A stretch of DNA of 64,000 nucleotides, taken from contig NZ_CP045372.1 in NCBI RefSeq assembly GCF_009363555.1, positions 372,001-436,000 of the forward strand, given 5' to 3'. Origin of the DNA: Sulfitobacter sp. THAF37. Its GTDB lineage: Bacteria; Pseudomonadota; Alphaproteobacteria; Rhodobacterales; Rhodobacteraceae. The notes below the pieces were generated by a model. That model saw nothing but the letters and a program-made list of their open reading frames with translations. It did not search any database and was not told the origin of the DNA. A program made the translations under genes and the position numbers. Below are positions 16,804 through 25,809 of the stretch, in pieces (the stretch's first letter is position 1; each line of letters opens with the position of its first letter).

Positions 16804-17526
16804 TCAGTCCCAGTCGCCCAACGCCTGCTGCCAGAGCGTGAGGGCCGCCACCGCCGCCGTATCCGCCCGCAGGATGCGCGGGCCCAGACGCACCGCAACC
16901 GCCGCTTCCAGCCGGGCCAGCCGTGCGCGTTCCTTCTCGGAAAAGCCGCCCTCGGGCCCGATCAGAATGGCCCAGGGCCCCCGCGCCTTCAGCGCGGCCC
17001 CGCCGCCCTGAACCGCCAGCGCCTCGTCGCAGAACATCAGATGCCGGGCATCGTCCCAGCCATCCAGCAACCGGTCCAGGCGTACCGGCTCCGCCACGTC
17101 GGGCACAAAGGTGCCGCCGCATTGCTCCGCCGCCTCCACCGCATGCGCCTGAAGCCGGTCGGTCTGGACCCGCCCCGCATTGGTGAATTCCGTCATCACC
17201 GGCACGATGCGCGCGGCCCCCATCTCGGCGGCTTTTTCCACGATGAAATCGGTGCGCGCCTTCTTGATCGGCGCGAAACACAGCCAAAGGTCCGGAGGCA
17301 TCTGCAGCGGACGGCTCTGTTCCAGACAGGTCAGCTCCCCGTCGCGTTTTCCCGCCCGCGCCACCTCGGCCAGCCATTCACCGTCGCGCCCGTTGAACAG
17401 CGCCACCCGGCCGCCCACGGCCTGACGCATGACACCAAAGAGATAATGCGCCTGCCCCCGGTCCAAAGGAACCGTTTGCCCCGCCCCCAAGGGGTGATCT
17501 ACATACAGCCTGATCTTCGCACTCAT
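16804..17526 (-). CDS. rsmE: 16S rRNA (uracil-1498-N3)-methyltransferase
   Basis: The 240-residue SPOUT-family enzyme methylates U1498 of 16S rRNA. The knotted SAM-binding C-terminal part is clear: LIGPEGGFSEKE and LGPRILRADTAAVAAL. The N-terminal PUA-like domain holds the RLYVDHPL start. ATG 17526 was preferred over an upstream frame opening at 17577 because the family N-terminus begins here. That leaves only 11 bases between the divergent rsmE and ubiA starts. Confidence 0.92.
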   Translation of the reverse strand: MSAKIRLYVDHPLGAGQTVPLDRGQAHYLFGVMRQAVGGRVALFNGRDGEWLAEVARAGKRDGELTCLEQSRPLQMPPDLWLCFAPIKKARTDFIVEKAAEMGAARIVPVMTEFTNAGRVQTDRLQAHAVEAAEQCGGTFVPDVAEPVRLDRLLDGWDDARHLMFCDEALAVQGGGAALKARGPWAILIGPEGGFSEKERARLARLEAAVAVRLGPRILRADTAAVAALTLWQQALGDWD

Positions 17527-17537
17527 GAGGTCCATAT

Positions 17538-18527
17538 ATGCAAGACCAGCCCGCCGCGCCAGATGCCCCGGACGCACAGTCGCCCGACACCGGGACCGTC
17601 GCCGACGCGCCGCCCGACAATTGGGTGGACCGCTACGCCCCCGCGGGCCTGCGCCCCTACCTGCGCCTGTCGCGCGCCGACCGGCCCATCGGCACCTGGC
17701 TGTTGCTGCTGCCCTGCTGGTGGGGATTGGCGCTGGCGATCCTGCACGACCAGTCGCCCCGGTGGGAGGACCTGTGGATCTTCGCCGGCTGCGGCATCGG
17801 CGCCTTCCTGATGCGGGGCGCGGGCTGCACCTGGAACGACATCACCGACCGCGACATCGACGACAAGGTGGCGCGCACCCGGTCCCGGCCGATCCCGTCG
17901 GGGCAGGTCTCGGTCCGGCAGGCCCTGGCCTGGATGGTGCTTCAGGCGCTGCTGGCCGCCTGTATCCTCTTTACCTTCAACTGGGCCGCCATCGGGCTGG
18001 GGCTTCTGGCGCTGCTGCCGGTCACGGTCTACCCCTTCGCCAAGCGATTCACCTGGTGGCCGCAGATCTTCCTCGGGCTCGCCTTCAACTGGGGGGCGCT
18101 GCTGGTCTGGACCGCCCACACCGGGCGACTGGAATCGCCCGCCCTGCTGCTCTACGTCGCGGGGATGGCCTGGACGCTGTTCTACGACACGATATATGCC
18201 CACCAGGACGCCGAGGACGACGCCCTGATCGGCGTCAAATCCACCGCCCGGCTTTTCGGCGACCAGAGCCCCCAGTGGCTGCGCCGGTTTCTCGCGGCGA
18301 CCGTCGGGCTGATGGGCCTCGCCGTGATTTTCGCAGCACTTCCGAACGCCTCCGTATTGGCGCTGGTTCTGGCCTTGGCCGGTCCCTGGGCGATGGGCTG
18401 GCACATGGCCTGGCAGCTGCGGGGGCTGGATCTGAACAACTCCCCGAAGATGCTGCAATTGTTTCGCGCCAACCGCGACACTGGCATGATCCCGCTGCTG
18501 TTCTTCGGCGTGGCGCTGCTCGCATGA
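17538..18527 (+). CDS. ubiA: 4-hydroxybenzoate polyprenyltransferase
   Basis: The 329-residue membrane enzyme attaches the polyprenyl tail to 4-hydroxybenzoate in ubiquinone synthesis. It has about nine helices and both Asp-rich prenyl-diphosphate sites: NDITDRDIDDK (about 107-117) and YDTIYAHQDAEDD (about 224-236). The first 30 residues form an extra Pro/Asp/Ala-rich tail. It begins 11 bases from the divergent rsmE start. Confidence 0.95.
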   Translation: MQDQPAAPDAPDAQSPDTGTVADAPPDNWVDRYAPAGLRPYLRLSRADRPIGTWLLLLPCWWGLALAILHDQSPRWEDLWIFAGCGIGAFLMRGAGCTWNDITDRDIDDKVARTRSRPIPSGQVSVRQALAWMVLQALLAACILFTFNWAAIGLGLLALLPVTVYPFAKRFTWWPQIFLGLAFNWGALLVWTAHTGRLESPALLLYVAGMAWTLFYDTIYAHQDAEDDALIGVKSTARLFGDQSPQWLRRFLAATVGLMGLAVIFAALPNASVLALVLALAGPWAMGWHMAWQLRGLDLNNSPKMLQLFRANRDTGMIPLLFFGVALLA

Positions 18528-18588
18528 TTGCACCCCCCGCCCCCGGCGCGTATCAAGACGGCAGCGTTCACGATCACGAAGAAGAACC

Positions 18589-20496
18589 ATGCGCCTGTCT
18601 GCCGTCCTGATCATCACAATGACCTTCGTCGCCGCCGCCGTGGTCGCCCTCGTGGCCGCGAATTTCTCGGTCAAGCTGATCGAGGAAACGTCGGAAATCG
18701 GAGTTCGGGACGCGCTGGACGACCAGGGCATGACATGGGCGGAGGTGCAGGCGAACGGGCTTCAGGTCACACTGTCCGGCATGGCACCGACCGAGGCGGT
18801 CCGCTTTCGCGCCCTGAGCGCGGCAGGCTCCGTCGTCGACGCCGCCCGCGTGATCGACGACATGAAGGTCGAGGCCCAGGCCGCCATGGCCCCGCCGCGC
18901 TTCTCTGCCGAGGTACTGCGCAACGACAGCGGCATCTCCATCATCGGTCTGATCCCGACCTCCACCGACCGCGAAGCGGCGATCGCCCGGTTCACGAAAC
19001 TGTCCGGCGGCAGCGAGGTCGCCGACCTGCTGGAGCAGGCCGACTATCCCGCCCCGCCCGGCTGGGAAGACGCCCTGAGCTTTGCGATCAACGCCATTGC
19101 GGAACTGCCCCGCGCGAAAGCGTCGATCGAGGCGGGGCGCGTCTACATCACCGCCATGGCCGACAGCCCGGAAGCCAAGGCCGAGATGGAAACCAGGCTC
19201 AAGCGCGCCGCGCCGCCCGCGTTGAAACTGACGCTCGACATTTCGGCCCCCCGCCCGGTCATCACCCCCTTCACGATGCGCTTCGAAGTCGACGCCGACG
19301 GCGCCCGCTTCGACGCCTGTGCCGCCGATACCGACGCCGCGCGGGCCCGTATCCTGGCCGCGGGCGAACGCGCGGGCGCTCCGGCGAACAGCCGCTGCAC
19401 CGTGGGCCTTGGCGTGCCCAGTCCGAACTGGTCCGAAGCGGTGCTGCAAGGCATCGACGCCGTCCGCCGGCTGGAGGGCGGATCGGTCACGCTGGCCGAT
19501 GCGGACATGACGCTGATCGCACAACCCGGAATCGACCAGGACCTGTTCGACACCGTGGTCGGCGAACTGGAGACCTCCCTGCCCGAGGTCTTTGCCCTGT
19601 CTGCGAAACTGCCCGAGGTCGAGGACCCCAACGCAGGCCCGCCGGAGTTCCTCGCCACCCTCAGCCCGGAGGGCCAGGTGCAGCTGCGGGGCCGTGTCAC
19701 CGATGCCGCCCTGCGCGAACTGGCCGACAGCTATGCCAAGGCGCGCTTCGGATCCGAGAAGGTGTACATGGCCGCCCGCATCGACGAAGACCTGCCCGAC
19801 AGCTGGGCGCCGCGCGTCCTGACCGGGCTGGAGGCGCTGGCGGCCCTGTCCAACGGCGCCATCACCGTGACCCCCGATACCCTGTCCGTCACCGGCAACA
19901 CCGGCAACCCCGATGCCAGCACCGAAATCGCCTCCCTGCTGTCCGACAAGCTGGGCGAAGGCGCGGAATACGACATCGACGTGAACTACCAGGAAAAGCT
20001 GGACCCGGTGCTTGGCCTGCCGACCCCTGACGAATGCGAGGCCGAGATCGCCGAGGTGGTCAGCGTGTCCAAGATCAATTTCGAACCGGGCAGCGCCACC
20101 ATCGACGCCAGTGCACTGGGCACCATGGACGACATCGCCGAGATCCTGAAACGCTGCGGCGACCTGCCACTGGAAATCCAGGGCTATACAGACAGCCAGG
20201 GCCGCGAATCGATGAACCTGGCCCTGTCCCAGTCGCGTGCTGAATCGGTGCTGAACGAATTGCGCGCACGCCGGGTGCTGACCGGCTCTTTCACCGCCAA
20301 AGGCTACGGCGAGGAAAACCCCGTCGCCGACAACAAGACCGAAGCGGGACGCGAGGCCAACCGCCGCATCGAATTTCGCCTGATGCGCCCCGATACGGTC
20401 GAGCTTCCCGGGCAAACAACGCTGGAATCCCTGGCCCAATCGGGCGATACAGAGGTGGATCAAGTCGAAGAAGGCCCCACCGATGAGCAGAACTGA
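18589..20496 (+). CDS. OmpA-family cell-envelope protein with BON-like repeats
   Basis: The 635-residue protein has an N-terminal membrane anchor or signal (VLIITMTFVAAAVVALVAAN). A long middle region follows, with repeated blocks of the form VTLSGMAPT, ISIIGLIPTSTD, VQLRGRVTDA and TLSVTGNTGN that resemble BON/OsmY-like modules. The C-terminal OmpA peptidoglycan-binding domain is about 480-600, with IQGYTDSQG and the NRRIEFRL motif. It probably tethers the envelope to peptidoglycan. The stop overlaps the next gene by 14 bases. Confidence 0.85.
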   Translation: MRLSAVLIITMTFVAAAVVALVAANFSVKLIEETSEIGVRDALDDQGMTWAEVQANGLQVTLSGMAPTEAVRFRALSAAGSVVDAARVIDDMKVEAQAAMAPPRFSAEVLRNDSGISIIGLIPTSTDREAAIARFTKLSGGSEVADLLEQADYPAPPGWEDALSFAINAIAELPRAKASIEAGRVYITAMADSPEAKAEMETRLKRAAPPALKLTLDISAPRPVITPFTMRFEVDADGARFDACAADTDAARARILAAGERAGAPANSRCTVGLGVPSPNWSEAVLQGIDAVRRLEGGSVTLADADMTLIAQPGIDQDLFDTVVGELETSLPEVFALSAKLPEVEDPNAGPPEFLATLSPEGQVQLRGRVTDAALRELADSYAKARFGSEKVYMAARIDEDLPDSWAPRVLTGLEALAALSNGAITVTPDTLSVTGNTGNPDASTEIASLLSDKLGEGAEYDIDVNYQEKLDPVLGLPTPDECEAEIAEVVSVSKINFEPGSATIDASALGTMDDIAEILKRCGDLPLEIQGYTDSQGRESMNLALSQSRAESVLNELRARRVLTGSFTAKGYGEENPVADNKTEAGREANRRIEFRLMRPDTVELPGQTTLESLAQSGDTEVDQVEEGPTDEQN

Positions 20497-20809
20497 ATTC
20501 GTCCTCGCCACCGCGATCATCCTGTTCGTGGCGTTCTGCCTGGGGTGGTTCGCGAACTGGCTGCTGCACCGGTTCACCCGCGTCGCGGCGGGCGATGTGG
20601 CGCAGCTCGACAAGATGAGCCAGGAACTGCACGAGGCCGAAGAGACGCGCGATCAGGCGATCACCTACCTGCAGCAGCGTGAGGCCGAACTGACAAACCA
20701 GCTGGCCCAGACCGAGGCGGAACTGCGCGCGGCCATGGACGGGCTGCGCGACGCCCGGCACGAAGCCGAGGAAATGCGCGCCTACATCGACCGGCAGCAG
20801 GCCGGCTGA
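20483..20809 (+). CDS. small membrane-anchored coiled-coil protein
   Basis: The 108-residue protein has one N-terminal helix (FVLATAIILFVAFCLGWFAN) followed by a Glu/Ala/Gln-rich coiled coil to the C-terminus. It starts inside the OmpA-type gene (14-base overlap), so the two are co-translated and may act together at the envelope. No enzyme motif is visible. Its function is unknown. Confidence 0.8.
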   Translation: MSRTEFVLATAIILFVAFCLGWFANWLLHRFTRVAAGDVAQLDKMSQELHEAEETRDQAITYLQQREAELTNQLAQTEAELRAAMDGLRDARHEAEEMRAYIDRQQAG

Positions 20810-20822
20810 CCGGCCACCGGTC
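20808..20822 (+). terminator. short hairpin between convergent genes
   Basis: GACCGG and CCGGTC flank CCA in the 22-bp gap between the coiled-coil protein gene and the convergent uspA. It is short, with no T-run. Confidence 0.25.
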
Positions 20823-20831
20823 GCCGCTGCG

Positions 20832-21278
20832 TCAGGCCACCGTCATCACGGCACATTCCGCGCTTTTGCTGATCTCTTGCGAGGTCGATCCCAGAAACAG
20901 CCCCTTCACCGCCCCCAGGCCCCTACGGCCGGTCACGATAAGATCCGCCTTGGCCGCCTGGGCGCGGGCCAGCACGTTCTCTGCCGGAATGCCGTGGCCG
21001 ATGTGGACCTCCACATCGGGCATACCGGCCTCCGCCGCGATGCTCCGCGCGCGTTCCGCAACCTTCAGCGCCGCTTCGCGCAGCATCTCGTCGTGGGCCG
21101 CCGTCGGTCCCACGTAGAAACCCGAAATCGCCTCGGCGGCGAATGTCACGGTCTCTTCCAGCGGCGTATGGCAGATTTCAAGCCGCGCGTCGAATTTCAG
21201 CGCCAGCGCGCAGCCCATCTTCAGGGCGCGTTCCGCCGCCTCGGACCCGTCGAAACCGACAACTATGGACGTGATCAT
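20832..21278 (-). CDS. universal stress protein, UspA family
   Basis: This 148-residue single Usp domain has the N-terminal VVGFDGSEAAERAL strand-helix and the ATP-binding loop GRRGLGAVKGLFLGSTS (about 117-133), so it probably belongs to the ATP-binding subclass. Such proteins help cells endure growth arrest and stress. A strong ribosome-binding site (AGGAGG) precedes ATG 21278. It is a single-gene unit convergent with the OmpA pair. Confidence 0.92.
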   Translation of the reverse strand: MITSIVVGFDGSEAAERALKMGCALALKFDARLEICHTPLEETVTFAAEAISGFYVGPTAAHDEMLREAALKVAERARSIAAEAGMPDVEVHIGHGIPAENVLARAQAAKADLIVTGRRGLGAVKGLFLGSTSQEISKSAECAVMTVA

Positions 21279-21365
21279 CTTGAATCCTCCTGTTTGTTCG
21301 CCAGCATCATAGCACGGCCATGCCGCGCAACCTTGATATGGGTCAAACCGCAGGGTGTCAGGGTG

Positions 21366-21812
21366 TCAGGTCCAACGGTCCAGCGCCGCCTCGTCCTCAT
21401 CCTTTGCCGCGACCCAGTCGCCGCCCTGCGCCGTCACTTCGCGCTTCCAGAACGGCGCGCGGGACTTGAGGTAGTCCATCAGGAATTCCGCCGCCGCGAA
21501 GGCATCCCTGCGGTGCGGGGCGGCAGTCGCGACCATCATGATCATCTCACCGGGTTTCAACGCGCCGAACCGGTGGATCACCAGCGCATCGCCCAGATTG
21601 AACCGCGTCACCGCCTGCTGCGCCATATCGCGCAGCGCGGTTTCGGTCATGCCGGGGTAATGCTCGATCTCCATCACCTCCAACGGGTCGCCCGGCAGGT
21701 CGCGGACCACCCCGGTAAAGGTGACGATCGCCCCCATATCGGCCCGGCCTGCGGAAAAATCCGCAACCTCACGGCCCAGATCGAAAGGGTCGGACTGTAC
21801 CGATACACGCAT
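21366..21812 (-). CDS. moaE: molybdopterin synthase catalytic subunit MoaE
   Basis: The 148-residue subunit joins with MoaD to insert the dithiolene sulfurs into precursor Z. Family features visible are FTGVVRD, the IHRFGALKPGE segment and KSRAPFWKRE, which carries the conserved Lys of the active site. It starts 3 bases after the moaD stop, in an operon pgsA-moaD-moaE. Confidence 0.95.
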   Translation of the reverse strand: MRVSVQSDPFDLGREVADFSAGRADMGAIVTFTGVVRDLPGDPLEVMEIEHYPGMTETALRDMAQQAVTRFNLGDALVIHRFGALKPGEMIMMVATAAPHRRDAFAAAEFLMDYLKSRAPFWKREVTAQGGDWVAAKDEDEAALDRWT

Positions 21813-21815
21813 CCT

Positions 21816-22061
21816 TCAGCCTCCGGTCATCGGCGGAAAGAACGCAACCTCGCGCACCCCCTCCAGCGGCGCATCGAAATCCGCAAGCTCCTGATCGACC
21901 GCGACGCGCAGCGCCGACAGGTCCTCAAAGGCGGCGGCATAACGCGCCTCGCGGGCCCGCAATTCGGCCACCAGTTCGTTCACGGTCCGCGCGCCCGTCT
22001 CCACCTTCTCTCGCGGCAGGCCGATCCGTTCGCGTACCCAGGCGAAATACAACACGTTCAT
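21816..22061 (-). CDS. moaD: molybdopterin synthase sulfur carrier subunit MoaD
   Basis: This 81-residue ubiquitin-like protein ends in FFPPMTGG. The terminal Gly-Gly is the thiocarboxylated tail that donates sulfur within molybdopterin synthase. ATG 22061 was chosen because it begins the family-typical MNVLYFAWVRERIG and overlaps the pgsA stop as ATGA. A longer frame upstream lies within pgsA. Confidence 0.94.
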   Translation of the reverse strand: MNVLYFAWVRERIGLPREKVETGARTVNELVAELRAREARYAAAFEDLSALRVAVDQELADFDAPLEGVREVAFFPPMTGG

Positions 22062-22726
22062 GACTTGCTCTCCTTGAGATGCGGCATCGCCTTGGCCAGA
22101 TAGTCCGCCCCCGTAATCGCCGTCAGCGCCGCGGCGACCCACAGCAGCACCAACCCGATACGCCCCGCCCATTCCATGCCGGCCAGCTTCCACCAAAGGC
22201 CCAGCTCGTCCTCGACCTCGCCGTTCAGGATGGCCGAAATCAAATTCTCGTCCATGCCAAAGACAGACATGCCGAGATAATGCTCAAAGACACCCTGGCT
22301 GAACAGCACCGCGATGGCGATCATCTGCAAGGTGGTCTTCCACTTGGCCAGTTTCGTCACCTTCAGCGTGCCCGCCACGTCGCCCAGGAACTCCCGCAGG
22401 CCCGACACAAAGACCTCTCGGAACAGGATGACCGTGGCCGGCAACACCAGCCACGGCGACCAGCTGGAGAAGCCGATGATCACCATCAGCGCGATCACCA
22501 CCATCGCCTTGTCCGCGATCGGGTCCAGCATGGTGCCCAGCTTGGTCTCCTGCTTCCAGGCGCGGGCAAGATAGCCATCGAACCAGTCCGTGACCGCGGC
22601 GGAAACGAACAGCAACAGCGCGAACCAATCGGCATAGGGCCGGGTGAAATACAGGAACATCACCGCGACACCCGGCGCGGCCACCAGACGCAACAACGTC
22701 AGAACATTGGGCAGATTCCACTTCAT
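22058..22726 (-). CDS. pgsA: CDP-diacylglycerol-glycerol-3-phosphate 3-phosphatidyltransferase
   Basis: The 222-residue membrane enzyme makes phosphatidylglycerol phosphate. The CDP-alcohol phosphotransferase motif is complete over about residues 46-72: DWFDGYLAR, then GTMLDPIADK, with both DG and DxxxD aspartates. Five to six membrane helices are predicted. It leads the pgsA-moaD-moaE operon, mixing phospholipid and molybdenum-cofactor genes, an order often seen in the family. Confidence 0.94.
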   Translation of the reverse strand: MKWNLPNVLTLLRLVAAPGVAVMFLYFTRPYADWFALLLFVSAAVTDWFDGYLARAWKQETKLGTMLDPIADKAMVVIALMVIIGFSSWSPWLVLPATVILFREVFVSGLREFLGDVAGTLKVTKLAKWKTTLQMIAIAVLFSQGVFEHYLGMSVFGMDENLISAILNGEVEDELGLWWKLAGMEWAGRIGLVLLWVAAALTAITGADYLAKAMPHLKESKS

Positions 22727-22867
22727 GGTCGCACCCTAACCCGCCCGAGAATGGCGCGAAAGCACCAACCGCGCATCTCTGGTCGCGCCTGAACACTCCC
22801 GAGTGGACCGGGCGACAGCGCCCCCGGCATCGCAGAAACTCGCGTGCGGCGCGGCCGCACCTTCGGA

Positions 22868-24733
22868 TCAGCCCCGGTCATGGAAAAAGGCATAGATCGT
22901 CTCGGCCAACGCGCCAGACACGCCGTCGACCGCCTTGAGATCGCTCAGGTTCGCGCGCCCCACCGCCTTGGCCGAGCCGAAGTGCGCCAACAGCGCCCGC
23001 TTGCGCGCGGCCCCCACGCCCGGCACATCGTCCAGCGGCGTGGCCCCGACCGATTTCGCGCGTTTCGCGCGGTGCGTGCCGATGGCGAAACGGTGCGCCT
23101 CGTCGCGCAGCCGCTGCACGAAATAGAGCACCGGATCATTGTGGCGCAGGGCCATCGGGCGCTTGCCGACACGGTGAAACTCCTCCTTGCCGGCGTCGCG
23201 GTCCACGCCCTTGGCAACCCCCACCATCGGGATATCCTCGACCCCGTATTCGCGCATGATCGACGCCACCGCCGACACCTGCCCGGCGCCGCCGTCAATC
23301 AGCAACAGCTCCGGCCACTGGCCGTCCTGGCGTTCCGGGTCTTCCTTGATCAGCCGTTTGAAGCGCCGCCGCAGCACCTCCTTCATCATGCCGAAATCGT
23401 CGCCGGGGGTCAGCTCTTCGCCACGGATGTTGAACTTGCGGTACTGGTTCTTCATCATCCCTTCCGGCCCCGCCACGATCATCGCGCCCACCGCATGCGC
23501 GCCCTGAATGTGGGAGTTGTCGTAAACCTCGATCCGCTGCGGCGGCCCCGGCAGCTCGAAAGCCTCGGCCAGGCCTTCCAGCAGTTTTCCCTGCGTCGCC
23601 GACTCGGCCATCTTGCGCGCCAGGCTCTCGCGGGCATTGCGCAGCGCGCCCTCCACCAGTTCCGCCTTTTCGCCGCGCCTGGGCACCAGAAGCTCCACCT
23701 TGCGGCCCAGCTTGCCCGACAGCGCATCCGCCATCAGATCGGTGTTTTCGATCTCGTTGCTCAGGATCAGCTGGCGCGGCGGCTCCCGGCTGTCGTAGAA
23801 CTGGCCGATGAACGCCTCCAGCACCTCGGCCGCGTCCACATCCGCCCCCACGCGCGGATAATAGTCGCGGTTGCCCCAGTTCTGGTTCGCCCGGATAAAG
23901 AACACCTGCACGCAGGCCTGACCGCCGTCCATGTGCAGCGCGATGATGTCGGCCTCGGATACCCCTTTGGGGTTGATGCCCTGCGCCGTCTGCACCTGCG
24001 TCAACGCCTTGATCCGGTCGCGCAGAGCGGCGGCGCGCTCGAATTCCATCGCCTCGGATGCCTCCGCCATCTCCGAGGCGAGCCGCGCCTGGATATCCGT
24101 CGTCTTGCCAGACAGGAACCGCTCCGCGTCCCGCACCGACTGGCGATAGTCCTCGCTGCTGATCTTGCCCACGCAGGGCGCGCTGCACCGCTTGATCTGG
24201 TGCTGCAGACAGGGGCGCGTGCGACTGTCGAACATCGAATCCGAACAATCGCGCAGCAGGAACACCCGCTGAAGCTGGTTCAGGGTCCGGTTCACCGCCC
24301 CCGCGCTGGCAAAGGGTCCGTAGTAGGCGCCTTTTTCCTTCTTCGCCCCCCGATGCTTCTTGATCTGCGGAAAATCGTGCCCCGTCGTAACAAGGATGTT
24401 GGGAAAGCTCTTGTCGTCGCGCAGCAGCACGTTGAACTTGGGCTTGAGCTGCTTGATCAGGTTCTGCTCCAGCAGCAGCGCCTCGGTCTCGGTCCTGGTG
24501 GTCAGGAACATCATCGAGGCCGTGTTGGCGATCATCCGCGCGATACGCGGCGAATGGCCCGTGGGCCGCGCATAGCTGCCAACCCGTGCCCGCAGATTGC
24601 GCGCCTTGCCGACATAAAGCACCCGGCTTTCCGCATCCAGCATCCGGTAGACGCCTGGCGACGTGTCGATGGTCTTGAGGTAGTTCTGGATCACCTCGTG
24701 ACCCTGCTGCGGTCTGGCTGATTCGTCCGTCAT
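22868..24733 (-). CDS. uvrC: excinuclease ABC subunit C
   Basis: The 621-residue nuclease makes both incisions in nucleotide excision repair. The parts visible in order are the GIY-YIG domain (GVYRMLDAESRVLYVGKARNL), the cysteine cluster with C-terminal flank (CLQHQIKRCSAPCVG), the UvrB-binding UVR helix (about 205-235), the RNase H-like endonuclease (IEVYDNSH, LLIDGGAGQ) and tandem HhH motifs (LDDVPGVGAARKRALLAHFG). The first codon is ATG 24733. The AT-rich 286-bp region upstream must hold its promoter. I saw no obvious alphaproteobacterial LexA box there. Confidence 0.96.
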   Translation of the reverse strand: MTDESARPQQGHEVIQNYLKTIDTSPGVYRMLDAESRVLYVGKARNLRARVGSYARPTGHSPRIARMIANTASMMFLTTRTETEALLLEQNLIKQLKPKFNVLLRDDKSFPNILVTTGHDFPQIKKHRGAKKEKGAYYGPFASAGAVNRTLNQLQRVFLLRDCSDSMFDSRTRPCLQHQIKRCSAPCVGKISSEDYRQSVRDAERFLSGKTTDIQARLASEMAEASEAMEFERAAALRDRIKALTQVQTAQGINPKGVSEADIIALHMDGGQACVQVFFIRANQNWGNRDYYPRVGADVDAAEVLEAFIGQFYDSREPPRQLILSNEIENTDLMADALSGKLGRKVELLVPRRGEKAELVEGALRNARESLARKMAESATQGKLLEGLAEAFELPGPPQRIEVYDNSHIQGAHAVGAMIVAGPEGMMKNQYRKFNIRGEELTPGDDFGMMKEVLRRRFKRLIKEDPERQDGQWPELLLIDGGAGQVSAVASIMREYGVEDIPMVGVAKGVDRDAGKEEFHRVGKRPMALRHNDPVLYFVQRLRDEAHRFAIGTHRAKRAKSVGATPLDDVPGVGAARKRALLAHFGSAKAVGRANLSDLKAVDGVSGALAETIYAFFHDRG

Positions 24734-25019
24734 CGCTGCGATCTGATTCTCCCGTTCGGCTGCAACAGCAGGCAGGCTGTGACAAGGTTGAACATGTCCA
24801 CTAAGTCTGTGGATAACTCTGCAGATAACTCTGGGCCAAATCGGATTTTCCTTTGAATACAGCCACGTTCGCTATTTTGCTCAAAATTTAGGCGACAATG
24901 CAAGCCATTGATTTTTATAAATTTATTTTTGAGCATCCAGCAATCCGTTGAAATCTAAAGACTTTTGAAACCGTTTTGTAACAGCTTTTCGGCGCGGTGC
25001 AGAACTTTGGCCCGATGGG
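24734..25019. other. AT-rich intergenic region upstream of uvrC with a DnaA-box-like repeat
   Basis: This 286-bp stretch lies between uvrC and the SDR gene and is much richer in A+T than its surroundings, with the T/A run ATTTTTATAAATTTATTTTT at about 24910-24930. A perfect 9-mer TGTGGATAA (24808-24816, complement of TTATCCACA) is followed 12 bases later by TGCAGATAA (24820-24828), a two-mismatch copy, making a tandem 12-bp repeat. No gene is evident. It must contain the uvrC promoter. Confidence 0.6.
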
Positions 25020-25799
25020 CTATTCATCACCGATGATATCGCGGGTCTGCCAGACCAGGTGCTGGCCGCCATCGACGCACAGCAGTTGCCCGGTAATGGC
25101 CGGCGCATCGAGGAAATAGCCCAGCGCGGCGGTGATGTCTTCGCGATTCGCGCCGCGTTCCAGTGCGGTGCTGGCGCGTTGCCGGGCAAAGTGCTCTTCG
25201 CTCTGACGCGCGCCCTTCAGGGTCGGCCCCGGCCCGATCCCGTTGACACGGATCGCCGGTGCCAGCGCCTGCGCCGTGGTGCGGGTCATCGCCCACAGGC
25301 CCATCTTGGCGATGGTATAGGTCATGAACTCCGGCGTCAGCTTGCGCACGCGCTGGTCGATCATGTTCACGATCAGGCCGGTTGCGCGCGGCTCGCCGTT
25401 GTCGTCCTCCTCCGCCGCCAGACCCTGCGCTGCCATCGCCTGCGTCAGCACGAAGGGCGCGCGCAGGTTGCTGCCGATGTGCCGGTCCCAGCTGTCGCGG
25501 GTCGCAGATGCGACGGTATCGTAGTCAAAGATCGACGCGTTGTTCACCAGGCATGTCACCGGCCCGCCCAGCCCCTCGACCGCGCGGGGCAGCAGGGCTT
25601 CGGTCGCGTCGAGATCCAGCAGGTCCGCCTGCAGCGCCACCGCCTTGCGGCCCATCTTTTCGATCTGCGCCACGACTTCTTCCGCGGCCTCTGCCGAACT
25701 GGCGTAGTGCACGGCCACGTCATAGCCCCGCTCCGCCAGGTAGAGCGCCATCGCGCGTCCCAGCCGCTTGCCCGCGCCAGTCACCAAAGCCCGCTTCAT
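25020..25799 (-). CDS. short-chain dehydrogenase/reductase
   Basis: This 259-residue classical SDR has the NADP(H)-binding TGAGKRLG turn at the N-terminus, NNAS in strand 4, and the catalytic YTIAK (Tyr-x3-Lys). The Ser of the usual catalytic triad is replaced in the VNMIDQR strand region. The sequence is closest in style to FolM/pteridine-reductase-like SDRs, with a Tyr-x3-Lys set, a basic residue after the glycine turn, and a VDGG end. The substrate is unproven. ATG 25799 is preferred over a GTG one codon earlier. Confidence 0.85.
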   Translation of the reverse strand: MKRALVTGAGKRLGRAMALYLAERGYDVAVHYASSAEAAEEVVAQIEKMGRKAVALQADLLDLDATEALLPRAVEGLGGPVTCLVNNASIFDYDTVASATRDSWDRHIGSNLRAPFVLTQAMAAQGLAAEEDDNGEPRATGLIVNMIDQRVRKLTPEFMTYTIAKMGLWAMTRTTAQALAPAIRVNGIGPGPTLKGARQSEEHFARQRASTALERGANREDITAALGYFLDAPAITGQLLCVDGGQHLVWQTRDIIGDE

Positions 25800-25809
25800 C
25801 ACCTTCTCC

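Noticed and set aside
18574..20613. A 679-codon minus-strand open frame over the OmpA-type gene
   Set aside because: The plus strand carries an intact OmpA C-terminal domain with canonical motifs; the antisense product has none.
24734..25019. Chromosomal replication origin
   Set aside because: Only one perfect DnaA box is seen and no origin-linked genes (dnaA, dnaN, hemE, parAB) are nearby, so I keep it only as a DnaA-box-like region.
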